From positions 62,001 through 126,000 of the forward strand of contig VCJN01000005.1 in the NCBI GenBank assembly GCA_006384855.1: 64,000 nucleotides of DNA. The letters are read 5' to 3'. The stretch's first letter is position 1. Each line of letters opens with the position of its first letter. The notes under the pieces are model-generated. The model saw nothing but the letters and a program-made list of their open reading frames with translations. It was not told the origin of the DNA and made no database searches. Source of the DNA: Tetraselmis striata (Eukaryota; Chlorophyta; Chlorodendrophyceae; Chlorodendrales; Chlorodendraceae). Shown here piece after piece: positions 45,353-56,614 of the stretch. The translations under genes were made by a program, and so were the position numbers.

Positions 45353-46988
45353 TTCAAAGTTGAGTCTGGTTTTGCCAGTCTTGAGCGAACGGAGAGAGCG
45401 GTGGATTGACGGAGAAAAGGTAGCGCCAAGTCATGAAGGAGGCACTGGGAAGGCCACCGCTGCGGAGTCCTGTTGGACTTGGAAGTGGCGTAGGGGGCGA
45501 TGTGTCCAAAGAAGAACCATGCGCCAGGTGAAGGAAGAACGTTGGGGTCGATGTAGTCCCGAACGACGTCAGAGTTAGTGGCCCAACCGCCTTGGTAACG
45601 AATGTGGGACAATGGCACTCCGATGGCGTTCGCTGCAGAGGCTGCGCCCTTGCGAAGACTGTGCGAGGTCCAGGAGGTGCCAGCAGGGGGGGGGGCAGCG
45701 TTGACTAGACGGACGGTTGTGGACAGCCAGTCTGACATTGTAGCCGCAGTCCAAGGTTTTGACTGCTCATCGGAACTGACAGCCCAGAAGTTTGACACAG
45801 CAAAGCCAACAGTAACAAGGGGGACTGATTGGACGTGGTCGAGGAAGTGGTGCAGGAGACGTGCCACTCGGGGGTGCTCTGACACTGGGAGGAGGAGTAC
45901 GCGTAGGTCGTCGGGTCCCCGCCGTCGACCAGCGCGACCCTTCTCTCGGTACACTTGCAGGTGATGTTGTAATCGTCGACATGCACGTCTCGCACTCGAC
46001 AGGACACGCCAGTAAGGCACCTGGCAAAGAACATGAAGTTGACAACCGAGGCTAGGAGGGCTCGGAAGTCGTGGTGGTACTCTGGGTAGGGAGCAGACAC
46101 AATCAGCTCGGCTTTTGTGACGAAGCGATAAGCTACATCCGCAGGCAGAGGGACACGCAAAGGGGCAGCGTCCAGTCGGCGCTGGCGCAGCATCAGCCCA
46201 AGCCTTGCTGAAGTTAGGTGTGGGCTGTCCTTAGCGATTGGGTCGAGGTTGTGCAGCTCGAAGAACGTGTTGATCGCAGACATATAAGGTTGCAGCGACT
46301 TAGTTGCGACGTGCCCCCGCTCGCCGATCCAGGCAACATACCGAACGACAGTGGCAGTAGTCGCCTCCAGCGGGCTGATGTTCTCGGAGTCGTGGCAGAA
46401 CTCCGCGAACTGAGACAGCCGGCCGGCGTAGCTCTTGAGTGTCTGAGCGCTGAGGGAGCTGGAGAGTAGGTCGAGCGTTCGTTGGCCCAGCTCTTCTGAG
46501 CCGAACGCGTCCTGCAGCCGGGATCGCAATGAAGCAACCCAAGGAGCGACAGCTTCGGGCTCGTCAATAACGTAAGTGCGTCGTTTTACTGACAGAGTTC
46601 CACCGGTACGACTACTGTTCGGAAAGTACTCGGCAACAGCGGTTAGGTTCCCGGCGGTTGGCCGGTAGCTGCTGGACGGGTTTGCAGTAGCATCGGTACG
46701 GGTTTGCGGGGCTAGGTTCAGGTAAGAGGGCCGCCCCGCGGGCCCTTCGCGCTCATAGCGCCGGTCACGCGCGTAACGTACCCGCGCGAAACTTGGTCGT
46801 TGCGAACCAGTTGTAACACGTAGTGTAACAACCGACGGACGCAGAGATGGGGTAAAGAAAGCGGATGGTTGAGCCGCACTCGGCTGTAGCTGTAAGAAGC
46901 GCCGTACCGAGGAAGGTCTAAAGAAAGTCTGTAAGGTGGAGGGGGTGAGATCCCGACACAGGGCGCTCATCTCGCCGTTGAGCTGCAA
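45349..46988 (-). pseudogene. Tyrosine recombinase of the split-repeat element
   Basis: The N-terminal SAM-like segment is present (LSAQTLKSYAGRLSQFAEFC, ATVVRYVAWIGERGHVATKS), followed by LLASVVNFMFFARCLTGVSC. The catalytic segment includes SLRKGAASAANAIGVPLSHI and YQGGWATNSDVVRDYIDP, the R-x-G, GGW and final Tyr arrangement of DIRS-type recombinases. The family integrates circular cDNA by strand exchange. This copy is broken. Confidence 0.75.
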
Positions 46989-47064
46989 GGGTGCGTCTTG
47001 CGGCGGTCACCGAAAGGTGGCCTCGCAAAGCTCCAGCAACTCCGATGAAAGGCGCCCCACACCG

Positions 47065-47920
47065 TCACTCGTGCTCACCTTCGCGGCCACGCTCGCGTCC
47101 ACCGCCTCGTCCTCGCCCACGCCCGAGACCTGCAGCTGCAGCCGCCACTCGAGCAGTAGCGGTCGCCTTCGCGCTGCTGGCAACGGTCGCCTCGAAGACA
47201 CGGCGCTCGTAGTCCCTCATGAGGTCCCCAAAAATCGCGGAACCCAGATGCTCCGAAGCAGGCTGAAAATGCAGGGCTCGCAACACGTCTAGAACACCTT
47301 GGTCACCGTGCACACGCTTGATCTCATTTAGCCTCCGCGGGAAGGCCAAACGAAACCGAAACGCCTTGCTTGTCGATGGCCTCGGCGTGGTTCCGAGCTC
47401 TCGCGAGGTAGGGGGTGAAGTCCTTGTTGGTGGCAGGGACGTAGGGCAGCAGCTCGTCGAGAGCCACGAAAAGCGCGGCCATGTGGGCCCCGAAACACGA
47501 CATCCACAAATACTCGTCCTGGGCCGGCAGACGCCGGTCATCCTGCTTGAGGTACTCGTTCGTTAGGTCGGTGCTCAGGGGGAAGAGTCCAGGCACTCGG
47601 CTGACCGGTCGAACGGCCTCGTAACCAAACTCTGCTCTCTGCAGTAGTTCTGGCACCGCGAGGTAGTCATCTTCGGCACTCACGGATTTTGCTCCGACAC
47701 GGCCGCTCTGGGCTAGCTCTAGCAAGTCGGGGTGCTCTGCGGCTCCCCCGCTGCCTGTCGGCTGTCCCGCGATGCGCTGCCCGAAGCCGGAGCCATGTGC
47801 CCCTTCTCCATCAACAACGCGCTCACGAGCCGTCAATTGAGCTACAGCTGTAGCCAGCGCCCGCGCGCACATCTGCTTGCAGCGACTCCAGCGTCGGCTT
47901 CGCGACGGGTTCTTCTCCAT
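47065..47920 (-). pseudogene. Gag-like ORF of the split-repeat element
   Basis: Begins MEKNPSRSRRWSRCKQMCAR. It includes a structured segment (LPAQDEYLWMSCFGAHMAAL, RLNEIKRVHGDQGVLDVLRA) and a Gly/Arg-rich tail (GLGRGRGRGGGRERGREG) suited to RNA binding. Position and composition fit the first ORF of DIRS-type elements. This copy is broken. Confidence 0.5.
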
Positions 47921-48041
47921 CTGGCATGGTAACGCACGGACGTACGGACGATAATATCACATTCGGGTGGCGAGCCGGGTGTGGTCTTGAACAACCTGGG
48001 GTGACCTTGCTCGCAACTGGTTACGAAACAGTTTTTACATC

Positions 48042-48227
48042 GCTGCGTGGAACGCAGCGAAAACTGGAAGATGGCAGGCTCAGCTGTTCTGGCTGCTTTT
48101 ATGTCTACTCGTGCTGCACCCAAAAAGGGCGCAACAACAGATGCCTAGTTCCCGTACCACTGAGCAACACTTGTAGCTGAAAAGCGGTTAGGTCAAGGGA
48201 GGAAACCCCATAAACTAGTTTAGATCA
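48042..48227 (-). repeat. Split direct repeat A1
   Basis: Outer copy of the 185-bp repeat, upstream of the gag-like frame on the minus strand. Confidence 0.85.
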
Positions 48228-48255
48228 GACCCTGGATTAGAGGCCTACCCCGGAA

Positions 48256-48425
48256 TATTCCTATGATGATGATGGGTCGTGATAATGAGTGATACGCGCC
48301 TAATGCAGGTTATTACGAGTATGTCACGGAATGACTACAGACGAGTGTCAATATACTGGTTAGATTACAGGAGAAATATAGGGTATTACAGTATGATTAC
48401 GAAGTGGCGCGGGTGCCTACTAGTG
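48256..48425 (+). repeat. ATTAC-rich dispersed repeat (copy 2)
   Basis: Collinear with 19880-20045 (GGTTATTACGA, GTCACGGAATGACTAC, GGTATTACA, GATTACGAAGTGG). Confidence 0.6.
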
Positions 48426-48599
48426 TTTATTGCTTAGACCCACTCGGCCAGGTGACCATACGCGGCTGCCTACACGGGGGATTCTTGATTAGTGGCTCGT
48501 GGACTTCGATACATGCGTTTAATAATCGAGTGCCTCTCGTGCATGGGCGAGATACCGCCATTTTATCTCGTATTAGACATGGTCCACCATATATGGCTA

Positions 48600-49589
48600 G
48601 CGCCCCTCGAATACTTATGTAGGCGCTCATCCTGATTGGTGTACTGCTCTTGCGACAGCTTGATGGTGTTAGCAGCCATGTCGCGGGTCAGGTCGATGCC
48701 CGCGATGAAGGAGGCTTCGCCGAAGTCAGTCATCGTTAACTCGATCCCGATGGAATGATTGATGCTTTAGCCGAATGCACCCATTCCAACGAGTCGGAGA
48801 TGAGCATGGTTTCATTGACATAGACCAGGATGAGACATATCCCATACATGGGGTGATTCATGGTGTAGAGAATGGTATCTGAGTTGGACCGCCTGAGATC
48901 AAGGCCAGTGAGGGTTTTATTGATGAGCTCATGCCATTCCCTGGACGCTTGCTTATGTCCATAGACGCTCTTCAGCAGCTTCATCACTCTATCCGTCCCA
49001 GCATCTTCAGCTCACTTGGGTTGCTTCATGTAGATGTCTTCCTTGAGGTTGGCTGTTTCGATTTCAACCAAGTGGATATGCATTCCACAATGAGCTGCCA
49101 ATGCCAGGCATGTGCGCAGAGTGCCGAGTTTGACTACGAGCGGAGAGAAGGTGGCAGAGTAGTCTACTCTTGGGCGCTGGCTGAAATCTTGAGCTACCAA
49201 TCTGGTCTTGAACTGACTGACGGCGCAATCTGCGTTGGATTGGACTTTGAAGACCCACTTGTTGCTTGCGGCGTTTCTGCCACCATGGAGTTCGGTCGTT
49301 CGGAATGTTCCGTTGTGCGGAAGGGAGTGCAGGTCACGGGAGATGGCTTTGCGCCAAATAAGGGGGCCATACTTGCTGGCCGTGGCTTGGCCGCTGCTTT
49401 CCATGACAGGAAAATGTGGCTCCCTGGTTGTATATTTTCGGTGATGGTGAGGCATGTGGTGTCTTGTCCGTGGACTCCCATTTGGATGGGAAAGATGGAG
49501 TTTTGGGTTGCACCTAGAATGTGGGGTCTGTTGTGGCCGCCGTTGTTGCAAAGCCCCGGCATGTCGAAAGAGGAGAATATGGTGCCCCT

Positions 49590-49620
<31 letters not shown>

Positions 49621-51680
49621 CCTCTGCCTCCGCGACAGAGGCAACGGGGGTCTCCATGCGCTGTCGTTGTGCGCCGATCCCACAAGACCAGACACGCCGG
49701 TGCCGTGCTCCGAAACCACAGGAGCCTCCATGCTTTCGCTGTGCTCCGAAACAACAAGGGCCGCCACGCTTTCGCGCTACGCTCCGAGACCACAGGGGCC
49801 TCCACGCTTCCACCGCGCTCCGAAACCATAGGGGGCGGAGAACACATGTGAGCAGCTTGGGAGGGGACGGGTGGGCGCAGGTTCCGGTGTATTGAAGTCG
49901 ACGTGGACAGTGCGCATGAGACGGGCAGTGCAAAGACTGTGTACGCAATAGCCATGGCCATCATCGCAGTTGCCGTCCGGCATGCAACGGAGAGCACGGG
50001 GCTCGAGCTTGAGGCGGAAACGATCCTCGACACGAAGATATGCCAGGGAGCTCCACACGTGGAGTGGGCTGGGGGCAACGCGCATGCATGTGGCACACGG
50101 TCATTGCCACCATTGTAGGCGGGGGAGTGGCGGTGGTTGCGCAGGTGCCCCAGCGTGGCGGGTAGCTTGGGCCCGATACTTACGCTGGGCATTGGAGTAG
50201 ACCATCATGCTGATGGCAGTCCGGGCTTTCCCACTGGCGCCCCATCTTGGCAAGCTAATGATGAGCATATGGGGCTGTGATGGTATCGGTGTGGCCGAGG
50301 GACTTCACAGCGCGGATGGGCACTGTTTGTCTAGGTACGTGGGATCGCAGTCGAGCTTGATGGCGGGACTGAAAGTGGTGAGGCCATACAGTTTAGTATT
50401 CAGATCTTTCAATATCGGCGAGCATGTCAGAGAGCTGCGAGGTGATCTCGCGTTTGGACTGCATGGCGGCGAGCCGGAGGTAGTTGGAGAAGTGATTTAT
50501 TACACCAAGGATGAGCTTTGCGGCCACCCATGCTTGAGACATCGACTGGCCCATACACATTTAAGTTGGACGATTGCAAGCATGCAATAGCCTTGGTTCC
50601 GGGTTTGATGGAGCTTCATGGAGCTTGATGGTGTTGATGGAGCCATGTCGGAGCTTCGCTAGCGCATGATGCAGGGCTCGCATTCAAGCATGGATATGCC
50701 TCCCTCGGTGACAAACGAAAGTTCAGTGATGTCCGCAGAGCGCAAGCACGCAGTCATGGTGCCCCTACGAGGGTGGCCAAGACGCAGATGCCAAAAGATA
50801 CTCAGCAGCCGGCGGGGAAGGCGGACCGCGGAAGGCCAGGGAAGCTGCGGGGTTTGGACCTGCTGATGCTGCATGCATGTAGGGAAGTCCGTTGACCTGC
50901 ATGGTCATGCAGAGAGCTCCGTGATGGTCGGCAGTAGTGGGATCGCCACTGGCAGGATAGTTGGAGCAGATGCCGTTGTGGCGGCGAAGGTACTGCTGAG
51001 ACATGATGACGGCGGCACCCCGCTGCGTCATCATGCTAGGGTGGTACGCAACCTTGATGGTGAAGGAGCCGCAGCTGCCATCATGGTTCTGGAAGTCCTT
51101 GACGACGGTGCCGTATCCACGAATGTACACATTATGGCTACCACAGAACACATGTTGCTTCAGGGGGCGGAACACCCGGTCCAAACACCCAGCGAGAGTG
51201 CTCCATGCCGAGGTTAACCCATCGTCCCGAAAATGGCCCAGAAGTCCCACAGACCGATATGTAGCAAGTGCGCCAGCCATGAAGGCATGGGGATGGCCCT
51301 CACACGCACCATCGCTAAGGGTTGGGCTGTCATCGAGGTCCATTGCTGCCATGGGCGGTACAGATGGCTCGCTGTGCACGCCCATGAAAGCCATGAGCGC
51401 TGCCGGGCCCGCATCTGTGTCCAGCTGGTAGAGGTTGTCGCCAATGGCCGCATGGCTGGTTGATGGCTGCTTGGGCTGCGGATTAGACTCAAGTGGGCAA
51501 TCACTGTGACGGTGCATTGCCTTGGCAGTATAACCCTTCGACAACAATGCAGTTGCGGCAGGGGTAAGGGGAGGAGCGCTGTTATTGCCAGTTTGGCCCT
51601 TGCCTTTGTCACGGTATTTGAGCACATGTTGAAACCGATTTATACATGGGGGGGGGGGGGGGGGGGGGGGGCTCATATGG
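48600..51680 (-). mobile_element. Ty1/copia retrotransposon remnant (gag-pol)
   Basis: Minus-strand fossil with parts in the copia order: a protease-like region (about 50900-51650), a GAG-pre-integrase segment (LSIFWHLRLGHPRRGTM, about 50660-50830), integrase-like sequence (about 49900-50640), and reverse transcriptase (NKWVFKVQSNADCAVSQFKT near 49240, SVYGHKQASREWHEL near 48950), ending in the RT connection region. C runs at 49590-49618 and G runs at 51649-51670 lie within it. It is broken in many places. Flanking LTRs were not recognised, so the ends are approximate and the element looks old. Confidence 0.75.
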
Positions 51681-51920
51681 ATACACAGTAGAACCCATTT
51701 TCTGGCAGTGCCGTAGTCAACGGAGACATATATTGTGCAAACTAACTTAAACATATGGACTAAATGTAGACAGGGAAAGGAACGGCTGCAGAGGAACACC
51801 ATACCCACAAGAAGGTACCCGTAAGCCGGCAATGGCGTCGCTGAGGTGTACAGCCCAGACGTATCAAGAGTAGCGGCGGGTCTGCATCTGGTTGCATCCG
51901 GGCATGCCACGACGCATCAC

Positions 51921-51990
51921 CCCCCCCCCCCCCCCCCCCCCCCCCCCAAACTACCACCAACCCTAAACCCTACCCAAACCCTAACCCGTG
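51921..51990 (+). repeat. Poly-C tract and telomere-like CCCTAAA motifs
   Basis: A C run of about 27 bases is followed by ACCCTAAACCCTACCC and AAACCCTAACCC, degenerate plant-type telomere units. It is too short for a telomere and could be an interstitial relic. Confidence 0.65.
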
Positions 51991-52443
51991 GACAACGTCA
52001 TACGTTTATGGCCATGGGTATATATGGTTGGCACACTGACGGAGGTCAGCCCTCTTGTGCGGCGCTGTTGGCTGTGCGTGGGAGTCACGGGCGCAGATGT
52101 CCGCAGAACCGCATGCGCAGTGTGGCCACGTGTTCAATCGTGGAAACGCCCATGGCGTGCGCGGAATCATCTGGCATAAAGTGACCTTGTGTGAGGTAAA
52201 ACATCGTAGGGGCGCTTGCCCCCCATGTCACCACAGGCGCTGCTGCGACGACCGGTGAGCATGGCTGCAAAGAGGGGGGTGAAAGACCGGGAAGGGGGGG
52301 CAGGCCAGGTGTTTGGAAGTCGGCCACGGCTTGAGCATGGGTGTGCAGTCACCGCGCGATCAGATCAGATCAGCACATTGCAGGTGCCCCCTCCCCCAGC
52401 CGCATCGAGCCCCCGCAGCTCAGCCCCGCCTCAACACCCGCAG
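51991..52443. other. Spacer and 3' flank of the FAM133-like gene
   Basis: No gene recognised. Short overlapping frames only. Confidence 0.4.
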
Positions 52444-53841
52444 TCACTCGAAGAAGGAGGAGAGCCTCATATCGCCCTCGCCCTCCGCGCCCCCGCCCTT
52501 GGTGGCGTCCGCGTCGCTATCGCTGCTGTCCCCACTGCTGCTGCTGTCTCCATCGCTGGAGCGCCGGCGCTTCTTGCTGCTCTTCTTGTGCTTCTTGTCC
52601 TGCGCACACGGGCAGGGGCAGGGGCAGGGGCAGGGGCAGCGTCACGAACCCCTCCTCCCCCCTCCCCCCCCCTCCTCCTCCTTTCCACGGTCCCCATCAG
52701 GGTGGGCAGGCCACCAGAGGCGGGGGGGGGGGGCTACCTTTCGCGACTTGGAGTCCTTCCGGTCCTTCTTCTTCTTCGATTTCTTCTTCTTGTCCTTGTC
52801 GCCGTCCTTCCGTTTCCCTGGGAGAGCGGCATGCCCGGTGAGCACGGCCTGATGCCCGTTGCCGGGGGCAGCGGGCCAGGGCCGGGGGTGGAGGGGGGGG
52901 GGGGGGGAAGGGGTGGCGCCCACGTTTCTTTGAGGACACCTTGTCCCGCAGGTCCGCGTGGTTCCGCCCGCGGGAAAGCTTGGCATCGCGATCGGCATCC
53001 AGCTGCTTTCGGTACTCCACTGCGCGTGACATGACGGGGACCCGGGGGGGCATGTTCAGCCGGGGTCCCCCGGTGTGCCCATGCGGCGCCTGAGGGCCGC
53101 ACAGGTAGAGAGGTGCACCGATACCACGGCGCGGGGGAGAGCTTGGGCACTCACTCATTTTGGTCTCCTCCTCCGCCTCAAGCAACGCCATGCGCTTGTC
53201 CTCCTCCTGCGGGGGAGCGGCACGCGCCTCAGAGGGACGGACCGCACGAGCCGGGCTCCCCGCCCCCTCTTTCCACGACCACCGCACCCGCAGCGCGCGC
53301 CTTCCCCTCCGACGAAATCTACCAGATGGTAGACGCAACGGCCCGCCTGCGCACCTTCTTCTTAATCTTCCAGTCCTCCCATGTCATGCGCTCCGTCTGT
53401 TGGCACAAGCAGGGATGCCCCCAGAGTGAGCGGCCCCGCACTCTCACCACCAAGGATACAGGATCATACAGCAGAGAACGACAGTTTGTGGGTTGGCGGG
53501 GGGGGGGGGGGGGGGGGGGGGGGTCTCCACCGTGAGCGCCGCAATCCTAGCCGCATGCCACTCGGGCGTGTGAAAGGATGCGTCGACCTGCGGCCATGAA
53601 GCTGCTGTCACGAGACACACTCACCAGTGGCCACACTCGGGAACTGCATAGACTCCATGTAGCTGAGCGCCAACTAGATGGGCGGGAACGGAAGAAGAAA
53701 GGGCGCGGAGGGGGGAGGGGGTTAAAATAGGGCGGTCACCAAGCCATCGGCCGACGCTGTCGCCCCGCTGGCGTCGTCGCCTCCGCCGCTGCCCGCATGC
53801 CGCGTGGCCTGCATGGCTTTGTGCTGCTGGTTCTTCCCCAT
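52444..53841 (-). CDS. FAM133-like Lys-rich nuclear protein
   Basis: Exons: 53740-53841, 53531-53587, 53355-53396, 53155-53206, 52924-53019, 52738-52817 and 52444-52599; the phases close to give 194 residues. The order is MGKNQQHKAMQATRHAG, VDASFHTPEWHAARIAALT, TERMTWEDWKIKKK, EEDKRMALLEAEEETKM, EYRKQLDADRDAKLSRGRNH, then Lys-rich (KKKKSKKKKDRKDSK), KRRRSSDGDSSSSGDSS and a C-terminal MRLSSFFE. The TWEE/D-x-K motif, the EYRxQLDxxRxxKLxxG helix and the Lys/Ser tail resemble the FAM133 family, linked to nuclear RNA metabolism. Exact orthology is not proven. The GDSSDS tail could be phosphorylated. Poly-C tracts lie just after three donors. The link from exon 1 to VDAS is the least certain; an extra small exon near 53640 is possible. 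Confidence 0.7.
52609..52639 (+). repeat. GGGGCA hexanucleotide repeat
   Basis: Five units in an intron of the FAM133-like gene. Confidence 0.8.
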
Positions 53842-54814
53842 TGTGACGCGCCTCCGATATCAACCCACGGTAGCGACTATATCAACCCCGCGCAAGAGCT
53901 CCGCCGCCGCGGACCTCCCTCCCCGCGGTGCCTGCGCCCCTCCGTGTGTGCTGAGCCGCGCCGCCAGGGAGGCCGTGTCGAGCAGAGTACAAACAGAGGA
54001 AGGAGGGCTCCGAGGTTGCTCGCCGCTACGGGTCGCGAGGCAGGGCACGCCTCGAGGGAGGAAGAGAACAACCGGGGTGATGGTCTCTGCTCACGACTGG
54101 TGCTGATCCTTCCCGTTTATATTGAGCGACAGCGTCACAGTCGCAGGTGAGCAGAGCAGCACCATCCAGATCGGCATCAGCACCTAGCATTTCGGCGGCA
54201 CCCTGGCGGCAGCCAGCAGCCAGCAGCAGCGCACCGACGACGATGACGAAGCCAAGCAGAAACTCACGCGCGTCGCGCGCGCATACCCGTACCTCTACTT
54301 AGTGCGTGCGGCTTCAGCGGAAGATCTTTTAGGCCGGCCGGCCGTCAATTACCTGCCGCATCCCCGGGCCCCGCGGCCCGGCGCTAAGAGGGTTCTGCTT
54401 AAATGTAGGCTTTTTCCTCCCCCAGTACTTTGCGTGCATTCTCCGGACGCTCTCCCTGTAACCAAAAAGTTCAATCTACGTAGTGCGTGCGCACTGTAGT
54501 ACGCTGCAAGGTCGGCGCGCGGACGCGCGCGCTTTTATACAGTAGTCCGCGCGCGCATCAAAGGGCTCGCCAGCGCGCGCGATCTCGTTGTTGCACGGCC
54601 GGTGAGGTTGCCGAGCAGCAGGCAGCGACAGGCAGCGATCGGCAGGCCAGCTGACGGGGGCGCAGACCAATAGGCCCAGAGTGCTCCGCGGCAACTCGTT
54701 GTGTGCGCCGAGCAGCGCGTAGCAAGCCGCCAGGGCACCTGCACCCGGAGTCCTCCGCGCGGTCCTCGTACCGTACGGCTCCGGGAGCGGCGCGCGCGGC
54801 GGTGGTGTAAAGAA
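53842..54814. other. Divergent intergenic region
   Basis: Separates the FAM133-like gene (leftward) from the OST3/6 gene (rightward), so it should hold both promoters. It is rich in GCGCGCG words near 54270-54560. No individual promoter element can be called with confidence. Confidence 0.45.
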
Positions 54815-56487
54815 ATGGCGCCCGCATCAGTGCTGAGGAAGGGCCGCCCCGCCGTGCTGCTCGCGCTGCTGGCGGTCGCGCTGCTGCTGGCCGCGCTGCC
54901 GCGTGCGGCCCGTGCGGATGACCAGGTGTGGCAAGCCCACCGGGCGCGCCCCTCTGCGCCCCTCGCCGCCCCCACGCGCGAAAACATAGAGACAAAAATC
55001 TGCCTTTTTTCCACCCCCTTTTCGCCCACTGCCTTCGTCGCATCAGCCCAGCCGAGGAAAGGACAGCCAGCGCTGAGTAAGGCTACGCGGCGGCTGGGGC
55101 TGGTACAGCGCGCAATCTGCCTCCTTGATGCGGTTGGCGGGCTGAGCCGTGTGCGGGCGGGGGGCGTGCAGGTGGCGGAGATGCTGGAGCGGCGGCACGC
55201 GGCGGCGGACGGCGTGATCCACCTGGACGCCGAGGACTTCAACCGCCTGTTTGTGGGCAAGGCGCGCAGCTACAACGTGGTCATGTTCCTGTGGGCCAAG
55301 CACCTCATGGACAAGACCACCATCCAGCTTCCCAAGATCCGCAAGGAGTTCGGCCTGCTGTCCAAGGCGTACAAGCAGCAGCTGCAGGGCTCCCCCAAGG
55401 TGCGGCATGTGCCCCCCCCCCCCCCCCCCCCCTTCCCCGCAGAGATCATCCCCATCTCAGTGGTTACCCTCTTCATCTCAATGTCCACCTCATCATCGCG
55501 CTGATCACCTCGCCGCTTCCAACGCAACGGAGGCCACCTCCATCCCCACGTCGCCCTCGCCATCCATCTCCCCGCTCACCTGTTTGCCAGTGTAATCCGC
55601 TCAATCCCAGTGTCCACCTCGATGCTTTCCACCTTGGGCTGAATGTGCAGCTCAGCCGTCCCGTCTCAATGGAGATGGTCTCCTCCGCCCAATCTTTATC
55701 TCTTCATTTCCCAGACATGTTGGCCGCATGCCCACGCGGATCCCCCACCCTGATGTGCCCCCCCCTTCCTCCCGGGGCGCAGGAGAACAAGCTGTTCTTC
55801 GTGGACATCGAGTTCCAGGAGTCGCAGGAGGTGTTCCACCGGCTGGGCGTGACCTCGCTGCCCTTCCTGTTCCGGCTGCCCACCAGCGCCCTCAAGCGCG
55901 ACGGCCGCATCGCCATCGCGGGCAGCGACAAGATGACCCCGGAGAACTTCCCGAGCTACCCCTGGACCGCGGAGGACATCGGCGCCTTCGTCGGCGAGCG
56001 CACCGGCGTCCCGGCCCCCGACATCGAGCGCCCCTCCTTCGCCAAGTCGCCGCTCTTCCCGCTCATCGTGCTGCCCACGCTCGGCGCGCTGGCCTACGTC
56101 GCGTGGAAGGTGTACTGCTCCGAGTTCATCTGGCACCCGCTCATCTGGTCCGCCGGCGCCGTGTTTGTGCACTGGTTCGCCACCTCGGGCGGCCTGTACA
56201 ACATCATCCGCAACGTGCCCATGGTCTCCGCGGACGCGAACGGGAAGCCCATCTTCTTCATGCGCGGGCAGGGCCAGCTGGCCAGCGAGGGCTTTGTGCT
56301 CGGCACCATGGAGGTCGCCTTTGGCATCTGCATCGCCGTGCTCACCCACGTTGTGCCCAGGATGACCAACACCGTCGCGCAGCGCACCACCATGGGCGGC
56401 GTCATGCTGCTCGCCCTCTTCTGCCTCGTCAAGCTGGTCGGCATCTACAGCTGGAAAACCGGCTACGGCATCCGCACCTACTTTTAG
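54815..56487 (+). CDS. OST3: Oligosaccharyltransferase subunit OST3/OST6 (TUSC3/MagT1 family)
   Basis: Accessory subunit of the ER oligosaccharyltransferase, which transfers glycan to Asn of nascent proteins. Exons: 54815-54925, 55172-55399 and 55783-56487, phase 0 at both junctions, giving 347 residues, the usual family length. The start ATG (AAGAAATGGCG) is followed by a signal peptide (VLLALLAVALLLAALPRAARA). The lumenal thioredoxin-like domain runs from VAEMLERRHAAADGVIHL to about residue 180 and includes YNVVMFLWAKHLMDKTTIQL and VTSLPFLFRLP. The CxxC pair of yeast and animal proteins is absent, as in land-plant OST3/6. Four membrane segments follow (PLIVLPTLGALAYVAW; IWSAGAVFVHWFATSGGLY; VAFGICIAVLTHVV; MLLALFCLVKLVGIYSW). 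Intron 2 carries a poly-C tract 11 bases after its donor. Confidence 0.92.
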
Positions 56488-56514
56488 CCGGCCCGCGCTG
56501 CGTTTGGCCCATCT

Positions 56515-56519
56515 TGTAA
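56515..56519 (+). terminator. TGTAA poly(A) signal of the OST3/6 gene
   Basis: TGTAA lies 28 bases after the stop codon. TGTAA is the usual poly(A) signal of chlorophyte green algae. A C run of about 35 bases follows at 56579-56613. Confidence 0.65.
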
Positions 56520-56575
56520 AGAAAAGGGAAGCGCCGGCCGGGTGTTGCGGGTGCGGCTCAAACCGTCACGTTTGG

Positions 56576-56613
<38 letters not shown>

Positions 56614-56614
<1 letters not shown>

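Larger units (their letters stand above)
45047..48227 (-). mobile_element. Tyrosine-recombinase retroelement remnant (DIRS/Ngaro/PAT-like) with split direct repeats
   Basis: Fossil on the minus strand. A 185-bp repeat at 48042-48227 recurs almost unchanged at 45169-45352. A second repeat (ATTTCAAAG-TGAGTCTGG) occurs at 45350-45415 and again at about 45047-45145. Read on the minus strand the order is A1 - genes - B1 - A2 - B2, the split direct repeat layout known from Ngaro/PAT-like elements. The internal region encodes a gag-like protein (47065-47920) and a tyrosine recombinase (45349-46988). No reverse transcriptase was recognised between them. The element is broken, with a few interruptions. 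The near identity of the A repeats suggests a fairly recent insertion. A Crypton origin is possible but does not explain the repeats. Confidence 0.7.

Noticed and set aside
55696-56349. Minus-strand 217-residue frame opposite OST3/6
   Set aside because: Shadow of GC-rich coding sequence; no splice pattern or domain.
55291-56487. Single 398-residue frame as the OST3/6 product
   Set aside because: It reads through an intron in the wrong frame upstream; the three-exon model gives the signal peptide, the full lumenal domain and the usual length.
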